Shown: in pieces, positions 10,967-22,700 of the stretch | How positions within the stretch are numbered: position 1 is the first letter of the stretch | Layout of the letters: every line of letters starts with the position of its first letter | Origin: Iris pallida | Lineage: Eukaryota > Streptophyta > Magnoliopsida > Asparagales > Iridaceae | Assembly (NCBI GenBank): GCA_029216955.1 | Contig: JANAVB010015600.1 | Coordinates: 38,090,039 to 38,154,038, forward strand | DNA length: 64,000 nt | Reading direction: 5' to 3' | Program-made: the position numbers and the translations under genes | The notes under the pieces: model-generated | What the model was told of the DNA's origin: nothing | What the model saw: the letters and a program-made list of their open reading frames with translations, nothing else | Database searches by the model: none

Positions 10967-13900
10967 TCACGAGTCAAACAGGTAGGGATATCGCGATCGG
11001 ATGTCGTCCTCACGCTCCCACGTTGACTCACCTAGAGAGTGATGACCCCAAGCAACACGGACTAATTTAATAGTCTTATTCTTGAGTATCTTCTTCCTCC
11101 GGTCCAATATAGACACGGGCCTCTCCTCATACGAAAGGTTGGTACCAACAACCAATTCCGAATGGTCTAGAATATGGCTCGGGTCCGGAATATACCGTCG
11201 TAATTGGGACACATGGAATACATCATGCACCTCACTTAGCGATGGCGAAAGAGCGAGACGATAGGATACATCTCCTATTCGCTCTAGAATATCGAACGGC
11301 CCTATATACCTAGGACTAAACTTTCCCCGCACGCCAAAGCGAATGACGTCGCGGTTAGGCGAGATCCTAAGGAATACATGGTCGCCGACATCAAATTCTA
11401 AGGGACGCCGATGAGCATCGGCCCAATGGCACTGGCGGTCCTGGGCAACTCGGAGGTGATCTCTGACCTTCCTGACCACTTCAACCGTCTGGGAAATCAA
11501 TTCGGGTCCGAGCATCAGCCTCTTCCCGACATCGTCCCATGCTAGCGGGGATCTGCACTTCCTGCCATAAAGAGCCTCGAAGGGTGCCATCTGGATGCTG
11601 GCCTGATAACTGTTGTTGTACAAGAATTCCACCAGGTGCAGATGATTCTCCCATGAACCACCGAAGTCAAGGGTACAGGATCTCAACATATCTTCAAGGG
11701 TCTGGATTGTGCGCTCTGATTGACCATCCGTCTGCGGGTGATAAGCCGAGCTGAATTGAAGGCGAGTCCCCAAACTCTTCTGCAAGCTACGCCAAAAGTG
11801 TGATGTGTATCTTGAATCCCTGTCCGAGGTGATGCTGACTGGCACACCGTAAAGCCTGACGATCTGCCTGAGATACATCTCTGCTATCTGCGCCGTTGAC
11901 TTTCCAACTCTGAATGGGAGAAAGTGTGCCACCTTGGTAAGCCTGTCCACAATTACCCAAATAGCATCTCTGCCGGCCGGAGATCTGGGCAATCCGGTCA
12001 CGAAATACATGGTTATATGTTCCCATTTCCATTCCGGGATCGGTAAGGGTTGAAGAAGTCCAGCGGGCCTCTGATGTTCAGCTTTAACCTGTTGGCAAAC
12101 CAAACATTGAGAGACAAACCGGGCTATCTTTCTATTCATGCCATTCCACCAGAAATGCTGACGAATATCACGGTACATCTTCGTACCACCCGGATGAATA
12201 GAATATTGTGAACTGTGGGCTTCTGCCATGACTTCCTGTCTGATATCTCTACTGGGTACACAAAGACGAGTGTCGTGCCGAAGTGTATCGTCTTCATGGA
12301 TACATAACTCTGGCCTTCTTCCTGCTTCACACTCTACTCTGAGTTGCTGGATCTTGGAATCTGTTGACTGTGCCACCCGGATTCTCTCAACTATGCTGGA
12401 CTGAACCTGTAGGCTGGCCTTCAATGCCACGCTGGTTGGAAGAACCACTTCAATTCCTATCTTCTGAAGATCTGCCAATAATTTTGGTGGCACCGTCAGG
12501 AAATAAACTCCGGCTCTCCTGCTCAATGCATCTGCTACAACGTTGGCCTTCCCGGGATGATACTGCAGATCCACATCATAGTCCACCAGTAGCTCGAGCC
12601 ATCTTCTCTGCCACATATTAAGGTCCTTCTGGGTGAAAACATACTTCAGGCTCTTATGATCAGTAAAGATCTCCACTCTATCTCCGTCCAAGTAGTGTCT
12701 CCACAACTTCAAAGCAAACACTACCGCCGCCAATTCCAAGTCGTGGGTCGGGTAATTCTTCTCATTATCACATAGTTGACGTGATGCATAAGATATTACC
12801 TTCCTATGCTGTATCAAGACACACCCCAATCTTCTGCCTGAAGCGTCGCAATAAACTGTGAATCCTCCGGTCCCATCTGGAAGGGTGAGAATGGGGGCCG
12901 TTATCAAACCTTGCTTCAACTTCTCAAATAATTCCTGACACTCTGCTGTCCAAACAAACGACACATCCTTACGGGTCAACTGGGTCATCGACGCTGAAAT
13001 CCTTACAAAATCTGAAACGAACCGCCGGTAGTAGCCGGCCAATCCAAGGAAGCTACGAACCTCTGCCACTGAGCTGGGTGCCGGCCATGACTCGATAGCC
13101 ACAATCTTCTGGGGATCCACTTCCACTCCTCCTCGGGTAATGATGTGACCCAAGTATGATATGCGATCGAGCCAGAACTCGCATTTACTGAACTTGGCAT
13201 ACAACTGATGCTCCCTAAGCGTCTGGACGACTCTGAGATGCTGCTCATGCTCTGCTTCACTCTTGCTGTAGACCAGGATGTCATCTAGGAACACGATCAC
13301 AAATTGATCTAAGTAAGGCATGAAAATGCGATTCATGAGGTCCATGAATACGGCCGGCACATTGGTCGCTCCAAAGGGTATAACAAGGAACTCCCAATGT
13401 CCATACCTTGATCTGAATGCTGTCTTCGGGATGTCCTGCTCTCTGACTCTGATCTGGTGGTTTCTCGACCGCAAGTCAATCTTCGAAAACACTGAAGCCC
13501 CTCTGAGCTGATCAAACAAGTCATCTATCCTCGGAAGAGGGTATCTGTTCTTGATTGTCACCGAATTCAAGGTATGATAATCAACACATAGCCTGGACGT
13601 ACCATCCTTCTTTTTTACAAGAAGCATCGGTGCTCCCCAAGGCGATCCACTTGCACGGATGAATCCCTTGGTCCTCAGTTCTTTAATCATTTTGTATAAA
13701 ATTTCCAACTCTAAAGGCGCCATCCTGTAGACTCGCTCTGATACTGGTGCTGTCCCGGGAATTAAGTCTATAGTGAACTCATTCTCCCGTTCCGGCGGCA
13801 TCCCTAGAAGCTCCTCTGGAAAGACATCTGGAAACTCTTCAACTATCCGGGGTAAATGCACTGCTGCTACTGCCATCCGCAATGCTGGGGAAGACGGCTC

Positions 13901-14311
13901 CACTGCGCCTCTGGAAAACGAAAACTCTGGCTCGTCGGGGATACTAAAGACAACTCTGCCAATATGGCAGTCTATCCTAGCATACTGGTTCCTCAACCAA
14001 TCCATGCCTAGGACTACATCATAGTCTGCCAAAGAAAACTCTATAAATCTAGCGGGGAACTCCCTACTGCTAACTACGATCCGACACGAGAAAAATACTC
14101 GATCTACTCCCACAAGGCTATTACCAGTAAGTATATTGAGCCTCACTGATAACGACTCGGGCTCCAATCCTATCCGTGTCATGAATCGTGCAGACATAAA
14201 TGAATGCGATGCACCAGAATCAAATAATACAGACGCTGGAGAGGAGTTGACGAGAATAGTACCTGCCACAACCTCACCTGGTGCAACTTCTTCTTCCACA
14301 GCCATTATCAT
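10967..14311 (-). CDS. pol: Tekay-1 pol: protease, RT, RNase H, integrase, chromodomain (open frame, integrase Asp lost)
   Basis: Open for 1114 codons from the ATG at 14311; in the family it is the downstream part of a single gag-pol frame. Order: protease ([10 protein letters not shown]), RT (catalytic FLDDILVYS near 13290), RNase H (YCDAS, ELAAV, TDHKSL, VADALSR), integrase HHCC zinc finger ([11 protein letters not shown] ... CLVCQQ), integrase core and a C-terminal chromodomain (ILDRRKKIL ... STWEREDDI) thought to guide integration to heterochromatin. The first catalytic integrase Asp is replaced by Tyr at 12005-12007 (ITMYFVTG; the older chromovirus here has ITMDFVTG). The RT also has unusual residues (RSRNHQ instead of the usual RSGYHQ). 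The protein is therefore probably inactive despite the open frame. Confidence 0.9.
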   Translation of the reverse strand: MIMAVEEEVAPGEVVAGTILVNSSPASVLFDSGASHSFMSARFMTRIGLEPESLSVRLNILTGNSLVGVDRVFFSCRIVVSSREFPARFIEFSLADYDVVLGMDWLRNQYARIDCHIGRVVFSIPDEPEFSFSRGAVEPSSPALRMAVAAVHLPRIVEEFPDVFPEELLGMPPERENEFTIDLIPGTAPVSERVYRMAPLELEILYKMIKELRTKGFIRASGSPWGAPMLLVKKKDGTSRLCVDYHTLNSVTIKNRYPLPRIDDLFDQLRGASVFSKIDLRSRNHQIRVREQDIPKTAFRSRYGHWEFLVIPFGATNVPAVFMDLMNRIFMPYLDQFVIVFLDDILVYSKSEAEHEQHLRVVQTLREHQLYAKFSKCEFWLDRISYLGHIITRGGVEVDPQKIVAIESWPAPSSVAEVRSFLGLAGYYRRFVSDFVRISASMTQLTRKDVSFVWTAECQELFEKLKQGLITAPILTLPDGTGGFTVYCDASGRRLGCVLIQHRKVISYASRQLCDNEKNYPTHDLELAAVVFALKLWRHYLDGDRVEIFTDHKSLKYVFTQKDLNMWQRRWLELLVDYDVDLQYHPGKANVVADALSRRAGVYFLTVPPKLLADLQKIGIEVVLPTSVALKASLQVQSSIVERIRVAQSTDSKIQQLRVECEAGRRPELCIHEDDTLRHDTRLCVPSRDIRQEVMAEAHSSQYSIHPGGTKMYRDIRQHFWWNGMNRKIARFVSQCLVCQQVKAEHQRPAGLLQPLPIPEWKWEHITMYFVTGLPRSPAGRDAIWVIVDRLTKVAHFLPFRVGKSTAQIAEMYLRQIVRLYGVPVSITSDRDSRYTSHFWRSLQKSLGTRLQFSSAYHPQTDGQSERTIQTLEDMLRSCTLDFGGSWENHLHLVEFLYNNSYQASIQMAPFEALYGRKCRSPLAWDDVGKRLMLGPELISQTVEVVRKVRDHLRVAQDRQCHWADAHRRPLEFDVGDHVFLRISPNRDVIRFGVRGKFSPRYIGPFDILERIGDVSYRLALSPSLSEVHDVFHVSQLRRYIPDPSHILDHSELVVGTNLSYEERPVSILDRRKKILKNKTIKLVRVAWGHHSLGESTWEREDDIRSRYPYLFDS

Positions 14312-15543
14312 GGCCTGACCTTGTCCTCTGGCTGCTGGTCCCCTCTGCTGGAAACCTCTCTACCTATTCTGGATCTGAGCTTGGGCTTGTGCATACTGCT
14401 GGGGGTGTTGTTGCTGGAATGCCTGAGACTGAGGCGGCAAGGGCCTCGAAGACTGATACTGCTGCTGCTGAACTAGTGCTGGGGCCGGTCCTCTCACCGA
14501 AGAGCTAGAAGGGTTGGATGCTGATGAACCACCCCTATTCGGGCAAGCCCCTATCCTATGATCTGCTGCTCCACAAGCCAGGCACAATCCCTGCGCCCTA
14601 CGACAGTCTGCCACCACATGCCCTGGCTTTCCGTAATGAGAACATCCCGTCGCGGAAGTCTGCTTCTGCTTCTGCTGCTGCGGGTACGTCGGGGTCGAAT
14701 GCTGAACCGACGTTACTGAGGCCATCCGCCTCGGAGTTCCAATGGTCAATCCCCTAGCTGCCGGGGCTGGAGCTGATGATTGGTGCATCTGACTGTGGGA
14801 CCGCTTCCTACCTCCGGTCCTATCCACGATCCTCTGGGAGGTGTACTCATGCCTCCTAGCTGCTCTCAAGACTGCATCGAACGTCTGGTGCTCGAACTAC
14901 TCAACCGCCAATAAGATCTCCAAATATAGTCCCTGCTGGAACCGATGGGTCCTATCAAACTCGGTCGCCACCAAGGTGGGGGCAAACCTACAGAGTCTAG
15001 AAAACTCCGATGCATAACTGTCGACTGTTCTGCCTCCTTGCTTCAAGTTGGTAAATCTGGTCTGCAAGTCGTACCGAGCCACAGCATCGTAATATTTCGT
15101 CTGGAATCTCTCTCTAAATACTGCCCAAGCAATGGGTGCCACTAATCCCATGGCTTGCGCCGCCCACCAACTGCGAGCCAAGTCCAACAACTGTAGGCGT
15201 ACCACCGCCACCTTCTCACTCTCGGGTGTCCTAGCTGCTTCCAGAATCACCTCGGTATCCTGATGCCATGCATCCGCGGCAATCGCATCCTCGTTGCCGT
15301 CAAAGAAAGGAGGGTTCAATCGCTTGAAGCTGTTTGCCGCCTGGTTTCCTGGATGTCCGCCTCGGGTCAAAGCATCTTGAACTGTCTGGTGCAGGGCGTC
15401 GCTTCGACGATCCTGGGAAGCTATCAAGGTTCTGATGAGCCCTACTAAGGTACCATCATCTGGCTCTGTGGGCTGGACGCGCCGAACTGGTGACTCTCCT
15501 CCAGTAGGCACAACTCTGGAGGCTACCCCGGAATACTGGGCTT
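14312..15543 (-). pseudogene. gag: Tekay-1 gag with in-frame stops
   Basis: Upstream part of the gag-pol frame, same phase as pol. It is interrupted by TAG at about 14896, TAG at about 14357 and, near the N-terminus, TAA at about 15540. The capsid region (15400-14900) has AADAWHQDTEVIL, ARSWW and FRERFQTKYY, typical of chromoviral gag. The nucleocapsid has two zinc knuckles near 14630-14560. The first has lost a Cys (CSHYGKPGHVVADC, Tyr in the CX2C position); the second (CLACGAADHRIGAC) is intact. A Gln/Pro-rich tail leads into protease. No clear ATG is visible upstream of 15511. Confidence 0.85.
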
Positions 15544-15809
15544 AATCTCCGGGTTGCTGCTGATCCACGGGAAGTGCTCTACCTCGTTGATCGGTAGGAC
15601 CAGGTACAGTGTCGCTGAAGAAAATGACACAGGGAACAATAAGGAAAGGACCATGACAGATCAATGATATAAGCACAGGATCAGGGCAAGAATCCAGGGA
15701 TTCAGAGGATACGAACAGGGATCAAGGACGAGTACTGATTGAGACATCTATTTGGTAAACCCTCACATATCTTGATTTACAATACCTGCATGGGCCACCA
15801 CTTAAACCA
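15544..15809 (-). other. Tekay-1 5' untranslated leader with PBS-like block
   Basis: Leader between 5' LTR and gag. In element orientation the 25 nt after the LTR (15809-15785) contain AGTGGTGGCCCATGCAGG. The gag-only element has AGTGGTGTCCTATGCAGG at the same offset (20 of 25 positions identical). It resembles, but does not match, the initiator-Met primer site TGGTATCAGAGC. Nothing else is recognisable in the leader. Confidence 0.5.
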
Positions 15810-18608
15810 TGTCACGCCCCAGAACCAGAATACTGGAGAGCGGGGGCAGACATAGCCAGCTACGTATATTGAAATGGAAACCACCTCGATATACGGTCAC
15901 GGCTGTCTAGATATATGAGGGTTTACTACAAGCCAACAGTCTCTTATGGTCATGAACAAGCCTAATGTCTCAATCATAAGCAAGTAAGTAAGGTCGCAAG
16001 ATGTATGATCATTAAATATACAATAATAAGGCATCCCAAATATTACATATTCAGCTGATCAAGAAGCTAGTCGTTACAAAATGTTAGGACTAGCAAGAGT
16101 TTAGTCGTACATGATCAATCCTAGGATTTGTTAATCATGTTTACAGCCCGTAGGCAGACAGTAAGTAAAGTGCATCGAGCTAACAGGTGCTCGTCGGCTA
16201 AACTGCTCAAAAGAATAGTTTTACAATAAAGTGGGCAAGACAAAAGGAAAACCCACTCTAGGCCTGGGTTCCGTCTAGTTGTCACCATTGGGCTGGAAGC
16301 TTGGTAGATCTCCGGAAGCTGCTCCGAAATCTGGCCACACAAAACCAGCTGGGTCAACCCCAGAAAGAGCAAGTGCCACAAGGGGGCCACGAAATAAGAA
16401 CAAAAGCCAGCAATTAGCACAAGAAAATCTAATATTAAAACTAGAACTTACGAAAACATGTCAGGATGATATACGACGAAATAACCATGGAACTATTCCG
16501 ATAGCCAGGTTACAACCCGTAAACCAAACAAGGACCGGTGTTGTAACCCTTCATCTGAACAGAACTTGGTTTCCCACCATTTATCGGCAAGATAATAATG
16601 TAAGAAATCAAGACATGGGGCAATCTTGTACTGGATCAAGACATGGCTAGACTGGTTATACCTCATTCAATCAATTACGGCCAAGCAGATACTACGGCTT
16701 ACTACTTTAACTAACTAGGGTTATCACAGGCCTAATTACTAACAAGATGCAGTGAGATTATTCCACAGCCACAAGCCCTGCAGACCATCCAGGTTACCCA
16801 GGTCGAAAATTAGCGGTTGAATTCTGGTGGGTACATCGTCCAGGAAACGCATGTACCCTTAAGTGACTTAGAAGGTGCAACACATGACAGTGTGCTGGAA
16901 ATGTGCCCTACTCGACGGCAGGCTACAGATCCCAAGAGCGCCCAGGTAACGGGATTGCCTGTAGCTGTGTCATCTCTTCATGACTACTGTATTATTCTAG
17001 TTATTAACCTTAATTCATTTTGGTAGGTACCCCTGACTGTGGTACTCAGGAGTCCCATCCTAGACATGATGCAAGATAGGACAAGTGGATTTAATAAGCA
17101 AGCAAGAAAGAACTACCCACGGTGTCAAGGCCGGTCAAGTTAAGTTAGCCGTCACAACAGCATTAAGTTATCAAGTCACGCTACAAGTCAGGAGTGCGCC
17201 GCCATGGGCCACTATCAAGTTATCAAGTCACAACGATTAATTACAAGTTACAAGTTAGGTGTGCACCCCACTGGGTCATTAGCAAGGACATCAGAGAATA
17301 CCAGGATCATAATCCACAGAAAATCCCTAGAACCGTACTAGTCATAAACAATTACTTGAAAACCGTGTTAGGCCGTGTCGGGTCAAGATAGTCGTGCTGT
17401 GTTGAACAGATCTCAGGAAAACCCAATCCCCAAAAGAGAAACCAAATCGAGAAATAAAACCAATACTCCAAGAGCCAATGGGATAAGCAAGGGGTCAGGG
17501 TGCAGCGTACGCACAAGGGCACGCACGCAGGGGAGCAGCGTACGCGTAAAAGCACGCACGCAGGGGAGCAGCGTACGCGTAAAAGCACGCACGCAGGGGG
17601 AGCAGCGTACGCGTAAAAATATGCACGCAGGGAGAGCAGCGTACACACAAGGGCACGCACGCAGGGGAGCAGCGTACGCACAAGGGCACGCACGCAGGGG
17701 GAGCAGCGTACGCACAAGGGCACGCACGCAGGAAAGCTGCATACGCATAAGGGCACGCACGCAGGAGAGCTGCGTACGCACAATGGCACGCACGCAGGGG
17801 AGCTGCGTACGTACAAAAGCACGCACGCACAAAAGCACGCACGCAGGGGAGCTGCGTACGCGTAAAAACACGTACGCAGGAGAGCAGCGTATGCACAAGG
17901 GCACGCACGCAGGGGAGCTGTGTACGCACAAAAGCACGCACGTAGGGTCTTCTTCTCCATGGCTGAGAAGAGGCTCCAATGGTTCCCAGAACTTTAGATC
18001 ATCACAACTTGGCCATCCGAACTCCAAATCCGGATTTCCAAAGTTCCAACTAGGGTGAAATGGAATTCTCTTCCACATGGAAACATCAAAACCCATAAAA
18101 ATCCAACTTAAATAGATCAAAACCATGTAAAACCGAAAATAGGGAAAACTTAGATCTAGAACAATGGAGACTACAAATCATAAAATACTAAGTTCTAATA
18201 TTGATCGCCATGTCCTAATCTAGCAAATGGACAAATAAAATAGGGTTCTCATGTGGTGGCAAGGTGCACTTGCCTATGGGTTGGTGTTGTGTAGAGGAAG
18301 GAGAAGAGTGTTGTGTAGAGGAAGGAGAAGAAGAAATTAATGGAGGTTTATGAGGAGAGAGAAAAAGTTGGTAGAGTTTTAAAGAGGGTGGGATGTGGTG
18401 TGTTGAGGGTGGAGCATAGGCTAAGGTGTTCCAATAAATATTAAACCAACCCAAACCAAACCAATCCAATTAAAACCGAGCCATGTCAAAATCCAAAATA
18501 CGAGAAATACCAAAATTCCACAAGTTGAGAAAAAAATAAAAATACATACCAAAATCCAGATACGAGTATAAATACGAAATACGGAAAATACGGAAAATGA
18601 GGGTGACA
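15810..18608 (-). repeat. Tekay-1 5' LTR (2799 bp), with 33-bp array at 17501-17945
   Basis: Direct repeat of 7966-10797, one array unit (33 bp) shorter. The CpG-rich tandem array at 17501-17945 has its own pattern of variant units, so the two arrays have diverged since insertion. There is no coding sequence. Confidence 0.92.
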
Positions 18609-18613
18609 CCTCC

Positions 18614-19437
18614 TTCAATGAGCCCACTCCTGTCATGTCCTCATTACCTCTGAATGGGAAGGCTCCGTCGAAGAAACCTTCATACTTGCCATGTCCTCAT
18701 TACCTCTGAGTAAGTATGATGATCCCCTTTCGACCTATTATCTGTACCCACAACCGGAGTACGTCAAGGGTAATAGGTCCACAAATGTCCTCTGTTGACC
18801 ACAAATGTCCTCTGTTGTCCACAAATGTCCTTTGTTGACCACAAATGTCTTCTGTTGACCACAAATATCTTCTGTTGACCACAAATGTCCTCTGTTGACC
18901 ACCAATACCCTCCGTCGAGTTCACTCCTGCCATGTCCTCATTACCTCTGAGTAGGAAAACTCTACGTTTAAAAAACTTTCCTGCTTGCCATGTCCTCATT
19001 ACCTCTGAGCAAGTATGTCGGTTCCCCTTCATCCTATTATCCGTATCCTAAACCAGGGTACGCCAAGGATAATAGGCCCACAAATATCCTCAGCTATGTT
19101 TCTTAGCACAAACCTACCATCTCATTATGCCCCAGGAGCCCAGCTGCTCTACGGCATTCCTTTTTCCAATACCAAGAGCACCCATGACCACTTTGCCATG
19201 GCTGCTTCAGGTATCCTGACCAAAACTTGTTATCTGTACCTAAAACCAAGGTATGCCATGGGTAACAGGTCCACAAATATATCCCCTATGCGGGGGAGAA
19301 CATCACCACAATATCACAGGTATAACAAGCAATGCAAATGAAGGGTAGAATGGAAAGTACTCTTTATTTGAAGGAAGAAAAAAGTATTACATATTTCGGG
19401 ACCACGTCCCTTTCAAAAAAGAAAAAGAAAAGGCCGA
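18614..19437 (+). repeat. TatA 3' non-coding region, part 2: hairpins and 20-bp tandem repeat
   Basis: Continuation of the TatA region cut at 7965. Hairpin modules with core CATGTCCTCATTACCTCTGA have arms at 18681-18687/18712-18718 (CATACTT/AAGTATG), 18925-18930/18951-18956 and 18984-18988/19009-19013 (CTTGC/GCAAG). Two-stem hairpins lie at 18734-18777, 19033-19076 (CCTATTATCC/GGATAATAGG) and 19228-19267. A 20-bp tandem repeat (ACAAATGTCCTCTGTTGACC, six copies) fills 18781-18900. TatB has homologues of all of these. No coding sequence on this strand. Confidence 0.8.
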
Positions 19438-19766
19438 CTACATTTTAGCATTACACAGTTCCAGGAGCCGGTCTCTCACCAAGACAGTCCCCCGCTCAAG
19501 CCTCTGTTTAGCTCGGCGATCGGCCTCTTGGGATAGTTTCTCCGCATCATTCAGATACATATATGCCTGCCAGTTGGTCTCTATCTTCTTCAGGGCAAGT
19601 TCTAGATTGGCGGAGGTCCTGTTAAGCTTGTCAGCTTCCTGGATGGCAATTCCTTTTTCAGTACAAGAAGCTTCCAGCTCGGAATCCAAGAAGGCCAGCT
19701 TTCTCTGGAGTTCGAGGATTTGTTCCCGGGTGTCGGTTACCCCGCGAGAGGCAGCCGCTTCCCGAG
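19438..19766 (-). pseudogene. TatA antisense PMD-like gene, 3' end of exon 4
   Basis: C-terminal coiled-coil-like end of the antisense protein, terminating at 19438-19440. It is homologous to TatB 35212-35520: both have a heptad-like run of Glu, Lys, Arg, Leu and Ala and end a few residues after DRL. It is cut at 19766 by the gag-only element. Removing that element and one copy of the CCGAG duplication puts this piece in frame with the upstream segment ending at 30999. Coiled-coil assignment is by residue pattern only. Confidence 0.75.
19762..19766. repeat. Target-site duplication CCGAG (left), matching 30994-30998 (right)
   Basis: CCGAG directly precedes the LTR start TGTCACCCCC and directly follows the far LTR end CGTGACA. 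The two flanks are consecutive parts of the antisense gene's exon 4, which confirms the insertion point independently of the duplication. Confidence 0.92.
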
Positions 19767-22700
19767 TGTCACCCCCAGTTTCCAGAAACAGGGGTATTTT
19801 TGTCATTTTTTTCATTTTTATTATTTTAAAATTATTTATTTATTTATTGTAATATTTTGGGGTTATTTGAGTCGGGTTCGAATTTCATCTCAATCCGACT
19901 TGAACGGGGACCCGGGGTAGTATTGACCCTAGTGGACCCACACACTAGTTAGCCATGGCCCATATGTAATTTATTTTAGTTAATGACTAGGCTAGATTAT
20001 TTGGATTAGGATTTATTTGATTAGTGTGTTAGAATGACCAAACTAGCCCCGACTTGAAACTCTATTTTTAATGTATTATCAATAAGCTAGAGGGGGGTGT
20101 TTTCGTCTTTTCTTTGGAGCCCATAGCAGCCCTCTAGTGGCCGACCACCATAGGAAGGATAGGCATGAGCCCCCTTTGATATTTCCCATTCTTTCCATCT
20201 TATTTTCTCTCTCTTGTTCTTCCCCAAATTTCTAGAGAGCAAACCCTAGTGATTTTATCTCCAAATCAACTCCTCCTTCCACCAAATCTTCTTCTCACCT
20301 TCTCTACTCCATGAAAGGAAGGTGCTAGCCAAGTATGGAAGGATTCGGAGCTCGTTTGTGTCCATTTGATGTCGGTGTCGCTCCGGAAAGGCTTTTCTTC
20401 GATTCGATCTATCGGAAGGTATAAATCCCTTCTCCTTTTCATTTCCTCATGCATATAGGTCTATTTTGAACCCATAGGAATGACCCCCATGGTTTTGTGT
20501 CCATTTGAGTCCATTTCGTGTCCATTTGGGCACTTGTAGAGGTGTCATATGTGTAGGTTTGTGTCCATGTGGGAAAACCCCTATTTGGACACATGGGGAT
20601 TTATTAATGTATTGATTTAGTGTTGTTTTAATATTATTCCAAATTTTCTAGGTGTTAGGAATGAGTTTTTCTATGTATCATATTGTATTATATTGTTAAT
20701 ATCTATATATATATATGGGGTGATATATATATTAATCTCTATGTATATATATGTATATATATATAATATGGTTGATATATGTGGATATACACATGTGATA
20801 TGATGGTGTGACATTTGTGTTGGTTGTGGGTATATAGGAGAGCTCGGCCAAGAGGTTATGCATGTGTGTAGGTATGGTGTTTGATTAAATGGGATTGAGA
20901 GAGGATTGAGAGAAGTGGTGGAATAGAGATTTGTGTGTGTGTTGTGTTATAGAGAGTTAGAGAGTTAGAGAGAGTGGGGATTGAAGGAGATTTGAGAGAG
21001 TGATAGGAGTGGTGATGAGGGGGAGGAAACCACCTGCTGTTTCACTTCAGATTTCAGTCTACATTGGACTGTCCTGCACATACATTTCTGTCCTACAAAA
21101 CCTTGTTTTCAGCCCACATGACCATCACCAATTCAGCCTATATACATAGCCTATTTTAACTGTCATGAGCAGTTACTTGACTGTCCTTAACAAGCCCCAT
21201 ATAAACCCCAATCCAGGCCTTGAATTAACATGAACCTGTCATTAGACAGCACCCCATATGGCTGTTACTTTACCTAATTTCAGTCCACATAGTACTCATG
21301 TACCAGTCCCCATAGCCCCCCAAAAATCTGCCATTGATAGTCCATATTCAGCCTCAAACTAAGTCCCTTACCTGTCCTCCTAAACCATCCTTACACCCTC
21401 TCAAAATTAGTCCATACACTCCTATCCTAACTCCCACATTGCTCCCATTCCTGTCACTTACCTGTCCTATGTGACAGTACCCATATCCTCCTAAACCAGT
21501 CCATAAAAATAGACAACAACAGCTGTCCTAAGCCCACCTAGGAGCTGTCCCATACTTGGCCTAATTTTCTGTCATAAACCACACCATGGCAACCCTTTAT
21601 CAGCCCACATTTAGTCCATTCTTTCACCTACTTAACAGTCCTCCTTAGGCCTATAGGAACCCCTATGGCAGCACTTAGCATACACACAAATCTGTCCTAT
21701 ATACAGCCATATAGCTGTTACAAATCATTCCCTATACATCAGTCCTACATAGCCAAACACCACACCAAAGCAGCCCTTGTAAGAGCCTATTTTCAGTCCC
21801 TATTGGTACAGCCAATTCAAGCCCACAACATCAGTCCAGATTTCTTTATGTGTTGTCCTGTTACCTGTCCACATAATTAACCCCACATGCCACAACATTT
21901 ATGCCCATGTAACAGCCCCTATACCTTGGCCTACAACCTGCCAACAATTGGCCTCTCAGAATCAGTCCTAAACACCCATCTACTGCCCATGTTTCACAGC
22001 CTATATGCTGTCCTATAGACCCCATTGACAGCACTTCCAAACCTGTCCAAATGACAGCCATGGCAGCCCTCCAAATCAGCTATGTGTTGTGTGTGTATGT
22101 GAGTTATGGGTGTGAGTCTATAGGAGTTAGTTAGGAGCCTATAGGTGTAAGTATATATATGTATTTGTGTGAACCTACAGGAAGCCTATTAGAGTGTGAT
22201 ATTGTGAGAGTGTTGTGTGAGTGAGCTAGTTAGAGTGTAAGTGAGTGAGGTATCATGAGTGTCATGTGAGATGGTGCAAGGGTAAAGGTAAGGAAAAATG
22301 GTAAATGGCCAACATGTGGTCTAAGATAACTTAGATGACCTAGATACTAGGATTTCTTGGTAGGTAATATTAGTATAGGATAGTATCTAGCTATCCTAGG
22401 AAGCCTAGGCTAGTATTCCTAGGTTAGAGTGGTATTGGACAAGGTATTGGTATTTACCTTGGTAAGGTAATATATGTAATGCATAGAAATAGGGTATTTG
22501 AGTTTGGAGTCTAAGATAGAGTTAGAACTTGGTTCCCTTGGTTGGTGATGATCAAATATAGTGCTCATAGACTAGTTTGACGTCGGTTGACCATTTTGAC
22601 CAAAGTCAACAAAAGTCAACCGAGAGTCAAACTTAGCCTTTAAGCGACCAGATTTGACCAAAACCAAACCAGAGTTGACCAGTTGACTGAAAGTCAACAA

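Larger units (their letters stand above)
7966..18608 (-). mobile_element. Tekay-type chromovirus (Tekay-1), complete, inserted in TatA
   Basis: Complete minus-strand Ty3/gypsy element of 10.6 kb: 3' LTR 7966-10797, internal 10798-15809, 5' LTR 15810-18608. LTRs begin TGTCAC and end GTGACA; the TSD is CCTCC. Gag and pol are one long frame with a C-terminal chromodomain, which marks the Tekay/Del chromoviral clade. By eye the first 250 bp of the two LTRs differ at about seven sites, mostly transitions, so the insertion is younger than TatA. It is the best preserved element in the window. Confidence 0.92.

Noticed and set aside
17352..18126. Long repetitive ORFs in the second Tekay-1 LTR
   Set aside because: Same cause: the 33-bp array copy at 17501-17945.
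20266..20454. Small ORFs in LTRs (20266-20454, 21665-21880, 28424-28639, 57627-57812, 57984-58256)
   Set aside because: They are LTR sequence, present in both LTRs where both are visible, with no domain and no consistent conservation of the frame.
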